Positions 13,901 to 28,900 of a stretch of DNA of 64,000 nt are shown here, in pieces. Below the pieces are notes generated by a model that saw only the letters and a list, made by a program, of their open reading frames with translations, made no database searches and was not told where the DNA came from. Source of the stretch: Chiridota heheva (lineage: Eukaryota > Echinodermata > Holothuroidea > Apodida > Chiridotidae); the NCBI GenBank assembly GCA_020152595.1, contig JAIGNY010004489.1, positions 212,501 through 276,500 of the forward strand. Reading direction: 5' to 3'. The position numbers and the translations under genes were made by a program. Every line of letters begins with the position of its first letter. The first letter of the stretch is position 1.

Positions 13901-16900
13901 AAAGCATATAAAGTAACAGAAGTTGTACTACCCGTCATACTGGGGGCAGGTGTGGGATGATTCCCTACCACAGCTAGATAGTGTCTACAATTCATCGCAA
14001 CACAACAGCACTAGATTTACCCCACATTATCCAGCATACGGTCGTGAATGACTTCCTCCTACAGTCCCTGTTCGCAACTACTGATGCAAGATCAAACAAT
14101 TGGCACTCCAGCTGAATACACCTCATCAGTGACCTTCAGGCTGACAAACAAGCCTAATGACTAGGTTTGGTTGGACATGCTGACAATTCGCATGAAAAAC
14201 TTAGAGCCATGTTTATAAAGTATTGAGGAGAATACCAAACGATTTTTAAACTGGAGAACCAGTCAGATGTGCTACATGTTGGTTCCGAAGTGCTCTCATG
14301 GTTGTTCTTAATTAGAGAATTTTTCTTCAATCTAAGTTTTATCATTTTTTGTTATTTACAGTTTTTCTGCATAAAATTGTTATTGTTGTTTTCAAAAGTT
14401 TCTATATTTGTTCTACATTTCATGATTAGTTTTTGTTGCTGGTTTGTGTGGTATTACTGACTATCCTATAACACACATTTGGTTGCTGTCCTTGAAAGCT
14501 AGGCCTTGTTTTGTATTTGTAGTAAGACGGACCTTCAGGCCAAAGGTCTTACTAAGGTTGTGACTTGACCTGTTCACAGACTGGGATCAAATGACAGGTC
14601 GCCAAGTTCCTGTCTCGTGCGGGATTTACAACTTGTATTCTTCGCAGTTGGCTATCGAACCTTAAGGAGACAAAAAGTTGAAACACAACCTACCTGTTCC
14701 GCTAAGGTCGGAACCTGCCTGTGTGTTTAAAGTACAATAAAGGACACACCTTTCTTGTGAATCTTACACATCGCCTGAATTGAGTAACTCATCCCAGGGA
14801 ATTGGTTTGTGCTTATTAAGACTGTTTGGAGCCAAGGACCCATTCAATGTGGTTTAAGACCCATATAAAGGGCGGCTTCACCATGACAACAAGGACTTTT
14901 CAGTTGGTGAGCTACTGATTATAAGGATTTTACAATAAATTGTTTACCAAGAAGGATGTATTTAAGGGATCTGCTGAAGAATTAAAGTAACATTTTCATG
15001 GTCATATGACAAATAAAAGAAACATGTCATGGAGGACTCCAAAGGATTGTTCTGCCAAGGAAAATGTTTTTATTACTGTAACACTGCTTCCCTACACCTT
15101 AAAGGATTAGTTCAGTGGTCAGAAACGTCCATCTTATACGAAAGAGGATTTAAAAGAAACAAAATGGTGAAGAAAGCACTCCAACATCTTATTCGTTAAA
15201 GAACTGGTAGTATGTAACAATTTTGGTATCAACTGATGTATTTTTTAATTTAGAAACAACTTTTAATACATATGTAGTTTAAAAAATGTCTGTCCTTTAC
15301 ATTCTTAGAAATACCTTGCCTCCAAAATAAATGACTTAACTTCCTATTCTAATTTCTTTTATTAAAATTTTGTGACGTGTCAAGTTAGACAGTGATATCA
15401 CTGTCTCCGGCTGGCTGTATGTAGGCCTAGCCTATACACAACCTACCCTATACACATATGATGTGTATTGTGTGTATTTATCAACTACTACTAGCTCGAG
15501 TCCAGTTGTAGGTCTAAACTTTTAGCTTTCTTTTGGTGATTTCTAGGAAATAGATCGCATGAAAGTATAGCTTAGACAAAAAGAAGGAATTTGTATGAAT
15601 CAGTGCATGTACTGGATGAGACTGAGAGGCACTAATTATTTCCAAAATGTATTCGTAAGTTACATTAAATCTGTGTTGTGAAGGCGTTCGCGAAGGGTTT
15701 GTTGAAATTTGCGTTTAGCTGGTTCAGAGTGGCTAGCTTCCCCCAGTAAAATCTCAAACATTTATGGTTGGATTGCATTTTCAGGTATACTATGGGGTCT
15801 ACAATGTCTTCATCAAGTTTTCAAAAGGAATTATCAGTATCTGAGGTATCAGAGGATGAAATTTCCTAACTTTTTGCTGACAACATTTTAAGTCTGTAAT
15901 TACTTTGTATGCGTTTACACAGGCAATTCTGTGGGGTTCTACAACTTGCAACGTGACATCTTTAAATAAATTTGCAGATTCCACCTAAAGTGATTATTCT
16001 GAACTTCAAAATAATGCAATTTTCACACTTTTCCAATTAATATTTTGGAGAAATAGGGGTTACTAAGTATTCTAGAGCTGTAACTACTAATTATCGAATT
16101 GCGAGTAATCGTTTTTCATAGTCGAGTCTTGCCGTTGAAAATTAATATCATTCAAATCACACACACATTCGGATGACAAAATTCCAATCAATGACTTTTA
16201 CAAACTGTAAACCCGACTAGCATAATCCTTTTTAAATGCGAGAATCACAAATGTGCAGTATTCAACAATGAATTGGGATATAGTGCACTTTGATTTCGCT
16301 GTATCCGAGAAACTTGTAAAATGCACTGCAAATTTGATAAGATATGTTATTCCAGAAGTTGATGGAGAACCACACTGTTCTAGCAGAACAAGTGATGTTA
16401 TTATGAAAAGGAACAAGATCATTTTTTTTCAGTAAATTGCAGTTTATATTGTTTTTTATCAAACAGAAGAAGTTAATTTTTTTCTCCAGAAAGTTGCAGT
16501 AAATATCTTGGAAATTGCAAGGCAATTTGTTGTCATGAGAATCAAGCCTGTTGGTCTTTTTAACATAAAACCATGGATTTTGTTATTTTACTGCAGCATG
16601 TACAAGTTATAAACTTAATACATTTTGTGTTCATGCTTGATTTTTTATCTAGCTATTCTATGACATGAGAATTATGGGCCAATGCTGGAGTCTTCAGGGG
16701 ATTTACCCCTGGGCCCCAGCAGTGGTATGCCCATGGACTCTGCTGGGTCTGCTTTGCAACCCAGCCTCAGTAGATTATAAATTGAACAACACTATTAATG
16801 CTTTCATAACAACACACATAAAAATGTGTGAAGCTGTTTGGCAATTCTGTCGGAAGATTTTGGTTCTGTAATTCATTTCTTTTGTACATTATGTGAAATC

Positions 16901-19900
16901 TATAATTCTGTTAAGAAGACATCCTACATACATAGCTCTTAAATGAGCAGAACATTACACATACCATTCCAGTGCACAATTGCTTCTTACAAATCTTGGG
17001 CTTTTCAGAGGTTTTTGTTTGTTTGATGAGGTTTAATGATGCCATGACAGTGATGGTCAAATTGTGCCCGAGAGATTAGCTTATGTCAGGAAGAAAAGAG
17101 GTGGGAGAAGTCGAACAGAGTGCAGTAGGTAGATATAGGATGGAGAGGGTTAGGGTAAGTGTTCATTTTATAGTTAAGCCTATCTCCACTCACTGTATTC
17201 TGCATTTAACCTGCAGTGTGCTTGAGGCTTTTCCGACATCAATGCTTCTGCCCTAGAGGCGTCTCGTTTCTTCTATACGACCAGTTATATACTTCTAAAT
17301 TTAAGCTTTGCTTTGGATACTGATATTTTCACCAAGTTTAATTTCTTTATCAGTTGCTTGAAATATATATATATATATATATAATTATATATGTATATAC
17401 GATAACATAAATACGTAGTTCTTAATACAATCTATAGCTCTTATACAGCATTTTTTACAAGCAATGCATACTCAAAGCACTTTACAATGGAATCTTTTAA
17501 GGCTCAAAGCTGCAGCCAACGTATGACACACAAGCCTGTACAATTACCCTGCTCCAATCTCTTATGCTGAGCACCAAACTAGAGGGTTTTTGGGATGACC
17601 TGGCTTGGGAAACGAGTCCACGACCTACGTACCCCCGTTGATAAGCGGGTCCTCTACCAACTGAGCTAACCAGTTGGTTACCATGTTGTACCATAGAACT
17701 GAAAATCCAAGAGACTTTTTTTTCCATTTGAAGTCCAAAGCACTCACCTGCATTACTGATGACACACAAAAGTGAGGAGGAAACCGATGAAGACACCTTT
17801 CCTCCCAGTTCTTGGATCTTGGCTTTGAGGTCTTTATTAGAGAGGCCGAGTTTGCCAACGATGGCAATGCTGCAATTCTCTAATGGCTTCGAGCTGCTCG
17901 CTCTGAAAAGAAGAGATTTGAGTTATGTAAGTACTTTGTCAACAATAAAAGAATAAAATGAGGGAAGCAAACTTTCGTGGGGAGTCAGTGACATGTACCT
18001 GTCCACAAAGCTCATCTCTAAAACCTGTTAATGTCAAACAAGTACACCAAGTAAAGTATAGGGCGTGGCTATGGGAGAAATGGGAGAGTTCAGGACCCCC
18101 ACTTTGTTGCCAGAGAAATAATGTTGCCAAGGTCCCTTGTACCCACACTCTTGGGCATTGACATCAAAAGGCATGATGGGACTGTGCCTTTTGAATGCTG
18201 ACCATGACACTGACCTATAGCAATTAATTATTCTATCATCACCCATGGAAAACCATACCACTGCTGCCTCACAGTAAGAAAAGCACAAACATATAACCAA
18301 AATTCACATTCTCTTCCAAATCTAAAGAAGTTTCGATATTCAGTATCTACTTGTGAAAACCAACATTGGGTGCTTTCTTTACAATTTTTTGTTCCCTTTT
18401 CAAATCAGTACATTCTATAATACATTACAAGGTTCACCATCACATTTAAATTCAAATACAGTACCAGCTACAAGACGCACTGCACATGCTAAATAAAAAT
18501 TCATCCATGATCAATCTCTGTCTTGAACAAGACTTGTTCATCTCCTTAAAAATTTCTTCCAGCAAATCATAACCACAAAAAATGTAGTAAATAATGAGAC
18601 CACTTGTCTTAATTAAATAAACCACTCAACCATGTAATAAGGACTTCATCCATTGCTAATTTGATACTCAACATAAACTTCCACAACAACCCAGGACCAA
18701 CAGAAGAACTAGTACAATGGAGCCATTGATAAGGGAAATTTGATCCCATTTACTTGTAGTTTTCAGAATAAAGAATATAAAGGTGAAAAGTCTGACCCGA
18801 CCGGCTTATATATCAGGTCGGGTCTGATTGTTTGAAATTTTAAGGAGCATAACAACTAATGAATGCCACTCCTGGTGCAACCAGCAGGGCTTCTGGCATA
18901 TGGTATGGAGGGAGTGAGTTCAAATACCTCCACTTCCAGACTTAAAAAAGATTGGAGCAAATTTACCAAATGATGCATTGAAGAAACAGGTAGTTATAAA
19001 GAAATGTAGAAATTATAATGCAAAAACAGGTCAACAGAATTATTGGCAATAGTCAGGTTCACTATGTATTTTTGTGGGAAGTTTTGGGGGATTAGCAAGC
19101 CCATATATTTTTTTAAATGTCAAAAAACAGGAATTTCGAAAATCATGTTTCCACTTTCCCGAGTTCCCCGCATATTATTCAAAATGACGGGAAAACAAAA
19201 TAGCCACCAAAATATAAATTATAATAAAAAATATTCATATAAATAGGATTGGGCAATTTGACTTTGAAATTCTGTATTATTTTTATGGGTACTTAAACAT
19301 ATTTTGTACCTCCCATCTTTTATAATAAATTCAAGTCATACAAAATGGCGGCTAAACTAAATGGCCGCCAAAAAAACGTTTATGTCAAGCTCTAAGTGAA
19401 GAGGATGTCTTACATAAGTTCACAGCTTCGGAAACTATCCTCTAATACCATGTTCAAGTTGATAAATTACCTGAATCATGTGGAAACGATCTTGTTCTTT
19501 TTAGCAGCATCTAGAAATTGTGACTTGTCTCTTCACTTGGAAGCAGGAGAAGCATTGAGCAAGTTATTTTTGTTTGTGATCGAATCAAATAAAAGTGTCT
19601 CTGGCCACGGTATGTTGCAGGCATGTGTGAGATGCAGACAAACACACCCAAAAACATGGAAGGAGCTTCAAATTGAAAACTTCTCCATTACCAATAGTGA
19701 GACACCATTTGTTTCCACAGGTGCAGATCATCAAGATGATAAAGGTTCATTCTAGCTTAATTGGCATTTCTAATATCCTAATGCAAGACAGTGATTCTTC
19801 TTGGCATCTTCTGAAATGGCACATATCGCTTCTGTGTTCAAAGAACAGTTCGGTCTCCAAAACAACAAACAGCAAGAGCATCATTGATTGCATCCAAGCA

Positions 19901-22900
19901 CTGTTCAAACAGTCGGGAGCAGCCCGAAAACTAGGTACTTTGAAATACCAAAAAGTTGGGTACTTTGATGTATTACTTCACCGCATGAGAATACACATTT
20001 GACAGCCCACACTAAATGTATGGGGTTTCTCATTTTCCATTCCGGATTGTCCAAAACTTCACTGGATATCCTAACATTTTGGAGATGGATAGTAAATAGG
20101 TATTAAAAACTTTTTGCAACTGCTTTTTCAAATTCATCAGCGCCTTTTTGAGAAAATCAACAAAACAGATTACTCATAATCTGTTTTCGCTCATGCGATG
20201 GCATACATAATATATAAAAGTCCCCAATTTTTGAATATTTCAAAGTACCCAACTTTTCGGGTTGCTCTCAGACTGTCAATTTATTACAAATGCAAATGTT
20301 CAAAGGAGTATGTCACACAGATATTAAGCGCAGACAAACATGGACAAGAGTTGTATGAAACATGTTGCCAAATGTATCAATCAGTTTGTGGGCTCCATAC
20401 AGTCCAAAAGAAGAACATCATGTCGGGTAGTAGAAATCAATCTGTAAAGATTCGTGAGGCAGTCGATCTAAAAGAAACCAAAGATCTATACGGTCTACTT
20501 GTAGTGCTTGCCAAGTCAAAAAGAGATATTGACGAGAAAAATGCGATTGGCAACGTATAAGTTCACACTATCTTCAAGGGCATTTTTGCACCTGATGGAT
20601 CACATCTACCTTGTACTGACAAGTAAAAGCTAATTCATTGCTTGGGCAGAAGTTGGCTGCAACTTCTTAAAAACAGAAGCAGAAGTTCAACAGCATGACA
20701 ACACTCCAAACAAACATCACAAAAGGAATGCTGTTGTTGATGGTTGTGCAACAGATGACCAACAAACAAGGAAACATTAAACTGTAAAAGACCTTGGTCA
20801 ACAGTTCAATGGAAGAATCATGACCTTGACAGCAATCTTTGATGAGGTTATTATTGTTTACACATATAAAGTACACTCATTTAAGCAGAAAACCAGACAA
20901 AAGGAAAGGATACTGTTCAGTATCAAGTTAAAGATGATACGAACATCAAGCACATAACAATGAAGCGCTGCCTTTCACATGAAAAGACAATAGCAGATCT
21001 AACAGAATACCTTGCAAAAGCAGTGCTGTGGAGTACAACAAACATTCACAGAATTAGTCATCATATCAACAGCAGGTCACACCAAAAGCAGCCATCAACA
21101 CATACAGATTGAAGATAATAACCACGAGGAAGATAATAACCACAGGGAAGCTGACACTGATGGTATGGTATGACTGTCAGCAGCTTTATTGCAACAGAAT
21201 ACTAATGCAGAGCTTGTGTTTTCTCTCCTGCATCGATGTCCTAGTTCTGGTAGTGGCTAAATTTGACAAGTTGTACAGACAACAATTTTAATGGCTTCAT
21301 GACAAGTTGAACAGAACCAATCTGAAGAGCTTTAGGCCAATATTCTATGCTTTCACAGGAAATGACAACATTGCGAGATTTTCAGGAATAGACAAGACAA
21401 AATGGTTTCCCCAGTACATGAAAGCTGAAAGTGATGTTGATGAAGCGCTGATGAAACTACCAGAAGATAATGACCTAACACAGGAGGTAAAGGAAACATT
21501 GGCCAAGTTTGTCTGCTCTGTTTACTGCCCTTGAGGTTATTGCATAACAGATATCCCAGAGTTAAGGTGGCATCTTTTTTGTAAGCACCAAGTAGAGAGT
21601 AACAACTTTCCCCCAACACTTGAAGAACACATCAAACGTCCAAAGTCAAGTATGGTGCTAGGCAATGGATCTACAGCATGCACCATTTAATCCTCTTCAC
21701 CAGGGCCCCCGACACCCTGGGCAGAGAAGCGGGAGCCCCAATAATTTTCAAAGCAATGATTTTCAATAAGCCTTATTTGTGTTAATTAATCAAAAAAGAA
21801 TTACATCAATCTTGCCCCCTTTCTCCCCATAATATAAAACCTGTGTCGAGGTCCTGTTGACTATGGTTACTATAAGGATAAAAATGGTTGTCTCCTATCA
21901 GTAACTACAACAGTTCCTCCTGCACCACAGGCGATCATTGTCAGGTGTCACTGCAAGACAAGTTGCTCATCCCGAAAATGTTCATGCAAAGAACAAAATC
22001 TTCCTTGCACCAACCTTTGTTTGTGTGGATGAATGCGGAAACAATGACGACTGTTTTGTTGGTTATATAGGTGACAGTGAAATGAACAATGAATGAACAT
22101 ATTGCAAATTGCAAGGTAAGAAAATAAGTCACACCATTTTTCCGTTCTCTAAATATTTTGTGATTGGATAATCTTAGTTCTTAGTTTGAATAGTATTATT
22201 TTTTTGTGCTGTAAATTATTCATCTAAGATTAGATTGTCATTTTCACATCTCTAAGGATAATTTGGTTTTAAATGGTTTTACAATCATGGTTTGAATTTG
22301 AAAGTACAGAAGTACAGAATAGTTTCAAAGTAACACGCCTAATTCAATCTGATGTTCATATTTTTTGGCAATTCTAACCATTTTGAAAATCCAAGACGGC
22401 TGTCGCAGACTACTTTGTCTGTTATTCTACCATGATCCTACAGTAGATGATATCATTTTATCCAAATAAGTTAAAAGAAATAAAATATTGTTTTAACAAA
22501 CATTAAAGTAAAGCATAGTTTATGTCATATTACCCAATTTATTTTTCAAACTATATTTTGGTAATTTTTCTGTTTTGTCGGCCATTTTATTTTTTCCACC
22601 ATCTTGGATGACATGAATTATTTGAAAAAGGCGGCAGATACAAACCATAGTTTATTACACCAAAACTAAGCAGAATCTAAAAGTCACATGTCCTAATTTG
22701 ATCTATATCTTTATTTTGTGTTATTTTATCAGTATTGGTGGCCATTTTGTTTTCCCACCATTTTTAATAAAATACGGGTATCTGAGCAAATGGAAACATT
22801 AATTTTCGGAATCCCTGCATTATTACCTTTCCAAAAATGTATGGGTTTTGCTTATCCTAAAAACTTCCCACGAAAAGTAAAATTTAAACAGTAAACCCTG

Positions 22901-25900
22901 ACTACAAGCAGGTTCAAAAAATTTCACCAAAAATGTACATAAATATCTGGCAAAATATGGTAACAATAAGTTCATCATATTTAGGCAAAAGACTAAACTC
23001 TGTAATGTTGGGCCCATTATCAATAATCTCTTGTTTCCCATGGTACTGGCCAATTACACAATGCACTAAAGGACAGGTCTGGACAGAGTGTTTTCAGGGT
23101 GGGGGAGGGGAGGGAATCGTTACAATCAAGTCTCACTTGAGATGATGTAACACCCTTATTACCTGTCGTGTGACTTTGATGGACCATCAACTTCCTCCTT
23201 AGGTGGAAAGAGTCTCACTCCTTTATTGTATGCTTTGAATTTGAATGTCTTTCTGTGGGAAGATGAAGAATTAAGAAACTCATAAAATATCTATTTAATG
23301 AAATCAAAAAAGGTAGCATTACTAACTGAGAGTAATATTTAATATTTGTTAGAATGCTTATTGTAGCTCCATTAAAGATACAGATTTAAAATATGTAAAT
23401 TTGTACAAAGTTACTGTGTCACTTGACAGTTGGGGATTTTGGAATAAACACGGGTTACTTCTTGATACTCATGTCGTTGATAAATTACCTAAGCATTCAA
23501 ATATATGGATGATTAGAAAGTTCACATCAAATATTATCAATACTATCACGTGTATGAATAGTGTGTTCGAATATTCTAGAGACTCCAGAAAAATATGCCC
23601 TCACATTTCCCCCAAAGGCTCTTTTAAAACAACAAATACCACCTCAAAATAGCCACCTTTTCTCTCATACACAACAAATGAATAAATTCAAACAATAAAC
23701 AATAATTCCTAGAAATACCTACAGGTAATCATTTTCTAAGAACTCATCTGGAATGACCCATGGTTTCCTTTTTGCTTCTTTGGTGACATTCTGACATTTG
23801 GTCCATCCTGAAATGTTCCCTGTACACCTGTATCCGATTCCCGAGGAACTCACAATCAGCTGACCACTACTACAGACCGTACATGGCTCAAGAGCTCCGA
23901 AAGCCATTCCATCGGCAACTCTATCCAGAAGCTGATTGGTTAAGAGAAGAAATGAGAATAATTCATCATAAAATACATTGCTTGAAGTGTTAACTTAGTT
24001 TATGCGTGATATCAGTTGAACTTTGCCATAAAATAACTCTTATCTTATTCGACGATATAAACGCCTAGGCAGAAAACAGAAATGTACCACCTTTTACTGC
24101 CCAAGTTTCTTTCCTCCCATGCTCGGGAGTGGCGTTCAGTACTCTTCCAACTGCACTAGCACTGTGCATATCTAAGGAACTGGTTCTAAACCTTACAATA
24201 ACCACCACAAACCACTGTGAGCATCAGACCCATAATAAACTGAGAATGAAACAGAACTTGTGTGTAAATTTAGTCTTCAAAGACCTCTTAGGCTTATTCA
24301 ACTTGACATCTAGAGTTGTTAGGTCACTCTTTTGTACATTTCAGATCAAATTTTGAGGAATCTTAATTCTATGCTGGTGCATATTTGTACAGACATCTCA
24401 AAAAAATTCTCGAAATTTCTCTCCTAAATCTAAGTCACTGCAGGTGAGATGGGTCAGATTTTGCTGCACCCATTAAAAGAATTATGATAGACCATTAAAA
24501 TATAAAGGATTTACATAAGAAGATACCAAGATTGCCAAGTCATGCATCACAAATAAGCTCAAAAAGTTGTAAAATGGTTTTTAAAAATTACCGTGTTCTG
24601 AGAAGAATGTTCTTCTCAGAACTGAAAGCTCTTTAAAATAGGTCATTGACCCGAAGTTGTCCAGAGACCTTTAAACAGAGCTTATTTTTAGGTCTTCAGA
24701 TTTCTGCCACCACTCTCTGAACTCAAATATCTTTCAGGGAAAGTGAAGCACTTCTTGATACCTTATGGCCTAGTCTTGCCTACTCCACTTTTCCAACTTA
24801 GAGATGGATCTTGTAAATATTGATCAATTAATTAGCTCCAAGTTGAATGTACCTTCATCTTACCTTAGACTCTCCAGATGGTATGTCCTGGTTGTTTGCA
24901 GTCAGAAGATCTTTGAGGTCAGCATTGCTGACAGACTTGAAGAGTTCATCTCTGATTCCCCACAAAAACTTGCTTTGTTTCTTGAAATAAAAAGAAACTC
25001 TTATGCTAGAGTCAAAGGTTGTATTATTTTATACATGAAAAAATACTAATTTTTATTAGTATTAAAAACTAATGTATAAGTTGTACATATAAATTTGGGT
25101 AAAAGGTCACATTGAGATAAGATTTATATCTGTTTCTGTGGCTCTAATGTCCACTGTGCCCATTCAAGTTTGTCAAGACAGGTTCTACAAGTCCATCGAG
25201 AAGACAACAGATCTCAAAGAAAGGTGAACAAGAGGATGAGAAAGATATTCTAAAAATCAAGATCAGTTAAAAAGAGGATGCACTCAATTATGAAAAAAAT
25301 CCTGTGGTTTTCTTGAAAGTGATGAGGAAAATAAAAAGAATGTAATAAAAATGTCTTCCCAAGTTACAAAGGGATTAATTTGACATTGAGGAAAAGTGCT
25401 TACAGTCAGATCTGAATGTGACTGTTAGCCACTCATATTAATGAATTTTGAACTTTATTCTTTCTCTGTCGACCCATTACGGGGTATTAGAGATACAATA
25501 ACATATACAATGATATGGTGGAACAGATGTAACTTAAATATAGTTGACTTGCAAAATCAACATTATAAAAATCAAATGGGAAAGAAATAAAATTGTACAA
25601 ATAGCACATTTAAGCAAGACCAAGAAACAGTACATCAGCATCTTTTAACAAAAGGAGACAATGTATGTATTATGGAATCAACAAGGGTTAATGAAATTAG
25701 TGATACATTGAAGGAGACATAGATGGAATTAAATCGGGCATGTAATGAGGCAAGAGGTGACGAGTCATGCAAGAGTAGCATTGGAGTGAGCACCAGAGGG
25801 AAAGTAGGAAGACTGAAGATAACATGGAGGAGGACGGTGACAAAAGAAAGGATAGATATGGGTAGAGAAGTTGGTCAGAGGTATGGAGAGTTGCAGAGGA

Positions 25901-28900
25901 ACATGAGGGCGAGCATCATGGCCTTATGTGCTGCAGGGCACAGAGAGATTTAAGGTTAAGGTAAGGTATATGTATACTTCCTCATTCCAATGTCATTGTT
26001 AAACATTGCCCTCATCAATACAACAATTAATTGAAGAGCTATGTCGCCCTCTTACAGTAAATCTCAGAGGAAGATCTCTTTCATCATTATGCATTTCCAT
26101 TGGGTAATAATTTCTTATAACAGCATCCACAATCAAAGAGTCAATACAGATCACTTTTATGAAGAAATTGTTGATTTAAAAGAGCATTTATTCAGGAAAG
26201 ATTTTGTTGGAGGAAAGATTATAAATTGGGAGTATTATCAGGTCTACCAAATCAAACACGACTTGTATACAGAGTTATCTCTTTAATTGCAAAAATTCAT
26301 TGTTTTTTCACTCCATACATGAGAATCTTATGATCAGAAATAAGATAATTTATGAGGTCATGAACAAGTTGCTAGAAATGTGTGTGTCTACTTCACTTTT
26401 ATACAATTGATGTATTTTTCACAAAACATGAAAGTACCAATTAACAAAATTTGATACTCTTTAGTCTTCTCAGGTGTCAGCATTTATAACCAGGGAGTTG
26501 TCATTCCCCAAGTCTCTTATAGCTAGGAACAAGGAAGTGCACTTTCATTCTAGGAATACACATAAATGGTAATCTAACATCAAACAATGATGATTTATGC
26601 ACGAGTTAATGTAGGATTGCTTTAAATCACACAACTCGACAATAGTCTGCTAAAGGTGGTGAAGTTAAAGGTCATATTATGGAGGTGGTGACCTGATGAA
26701 AGTGCAATGGTTTAATACTGATTAGGTTGATTGTCATGGTGAAGCTTACCCAACTACCTATCACTTATAAAATTACTGACAAGGACCATGTTACTCCGAT
26801 TAGGAGGGTCACAAATTGAGGTTTACTGGCCCATGACGTGTATATATGCCTATAATCATGCAGATATCCCCCTTGCTATGAAAACACATTTGATATACTA
26901 GCTACACATATTGTTCATAGATTAATTGGTTCTGTAAACAATTTATGCATTCAATATTTATATTTACCATGTAGGAGTGACATTAAAAATCAATGGTGGT
27001 CAATTATTTTTTTACTGAACTGCTGAAAATAGCCAAAAACGGCAGTTGGGGAATAAAGGAGATGTACACGACATGCCAAAGACAGGTTCTCCATATTTTC
27101 AATCATACAAGGACAAGAAAGGACCAAGAGGCATTAAAAAGAAGAAGTCTAAAAAATGTATGAGCTGTTTATCTATTGAAAATCTTATACTTATTAAAGC
27201 AGTATGTAACACAAAGACATATTAAAGCAGTATGTAACACAAAGACATATTACAGAAAATGTTTAGCACCTTGTGCTTTTAAGACAAAAATTTTAGGTGT
27301 GAGATTTAACAAATGTTATGGTAGTAATAGTTACTCTGCACTGTGATTACATAAAAAAATAGTAAAATAATTACATATCATAAAGCAACATTATGATCGA
27401 ACATACAATTATCTAAAGAGTTCCTGGATGAAATATAAAGTTCCTTTGTATCAATATAACCAATAAATGAGTTTACTTTAAAAACATTTTTTGCACAAAG
27501 CAATTGAAAAGGTTTCACGGAAGCCTGCCATGATCTGAGGCGTAACAAAAAATCCTGAAATACCACGCAACGAAAGTAAAACCAATTTGGAAATGTTATG
27601 CAAAACGATCTAAGATATTTAAATTATACATTTGTTATAGGAAAATAAACAAAAGTACATATCAACTGACCAAAAATGTTCCTAAAATGATCATTGTTAA
27701 TAGTACTTTTTATTATTTTTGGTTTGGTTTGTTGATGTTTAATGGCACCGTGACAGTCAGAGTCAAATGTGCCAAGAGGGTGATAATGAATAATGGTGTA
27801 AGAGTTAGAATAGTGAGGAGATGAAAGGTTTGTAAGGGAGAAAAGCAGAGAGAAAAAAATAAAGAAAACAAATCTTATTTTAGTAAATAGCACACTTTTA
27901 GTAATTTGTTAGTATCTGTTAACTATGAGATGAGGCGGTTTTTAAATTGTTGTTCAATTTGATCCCTGGCATTTTCCATCATTTATAAACTATGTGCCAC
28001 ATGTTGCATCTCTTGCCATAGCATCTCACTTGCACAACACAAGGGAGGAGGAATAAACCTCAGATTCCCTAGTTTAGGCACTATTGTTGAGAGAAAAACA
28101 CTAGACTGATCAAAATATTCTGGGAGATTGGTACAAACATCTAATCGTTGAGTACAACACATCAAGAACCAATACAATATGATTTGGCCATTTCAAGGCC
28201 CTGAATACTGACCAGATTCAACACAAATTATTCATATACTTGTAATATATGTCTTCAACAAGTGTGTGCATTAACATGGACGATTTCAAATAACTCAGAC
28301 AATGATGTAGCTATCGTCCAGAAAATATATGAAGGAGATCCGAGAAACCTTAATATATGTTATTTCTGATAAATTTAGGGGGTCTGTATATTCCTCCTGT
28401 AGCTACCCCACGAGACTACTATTATAATTTTAAAGAAAATGAAAAACCTAAAACCATGTCTCAAATCATCAAATAGCAAATAACAAGCAAGATACAACCT
28501 ATGAATAAAACATTTAATGCCAAAATTAACATCAATAACAATCAGTGGATAAAATAGCACCTCGACAGCAATGAAGAGTTGTGGTTTTTCTTTGAATGAC
28601 TCCACTCGAAAGTGAAATAGTTTTTTTGGGGGGGAATTGTAAGAGATCAGTTAGTAAGTAATCAACTGACCAAAAGGAAACTATTTGTGTGAAATGTATG
28701 AGCACTTTTCATTTTATGGTTATATCCTGTTATTGCTACCTATAAATTCAATACAAACTTACTGTGTGACTAAACATCTTGGAAGATATGAAGCTCACAA
28801 AACCTTATGAAGGAACTTGAAATCCTCTAAGTTCTTGTAAATGTTTGATACTTCATTTTGGGAATAAAAAAAACTTATAAAATAAATTCACAGAAAAGAG

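Larger units (their letters stand above)
19050..22904 (+). mobile_element. Relic DNA transposon with ~300-bp terminal inverted repeats and a decayed gene
   Basis: The left arm (19050 to about 19370) matches the reverse complement of the right arm (about 22590-22904). Both carry TAGTCAGG at the tip, GTGGGAAGTTTT, GATTAGCA or GATAAGCA, CGGGAAAACAAAAT or its GGTGGGAAAAC counterpart, and paired 'aatggcggctaa/atggccgcc' words. CAA flanks both tips (19047-19049 and 22905-22907), a possible 3-bp target duplication. The 3,855-bp interior holds one coding relic (19396-21690). The superfamily is not assigned; no DDE triad could be placed. It sits in PARP1 intron 8, opposite to the gene. Confidence 0.8.
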
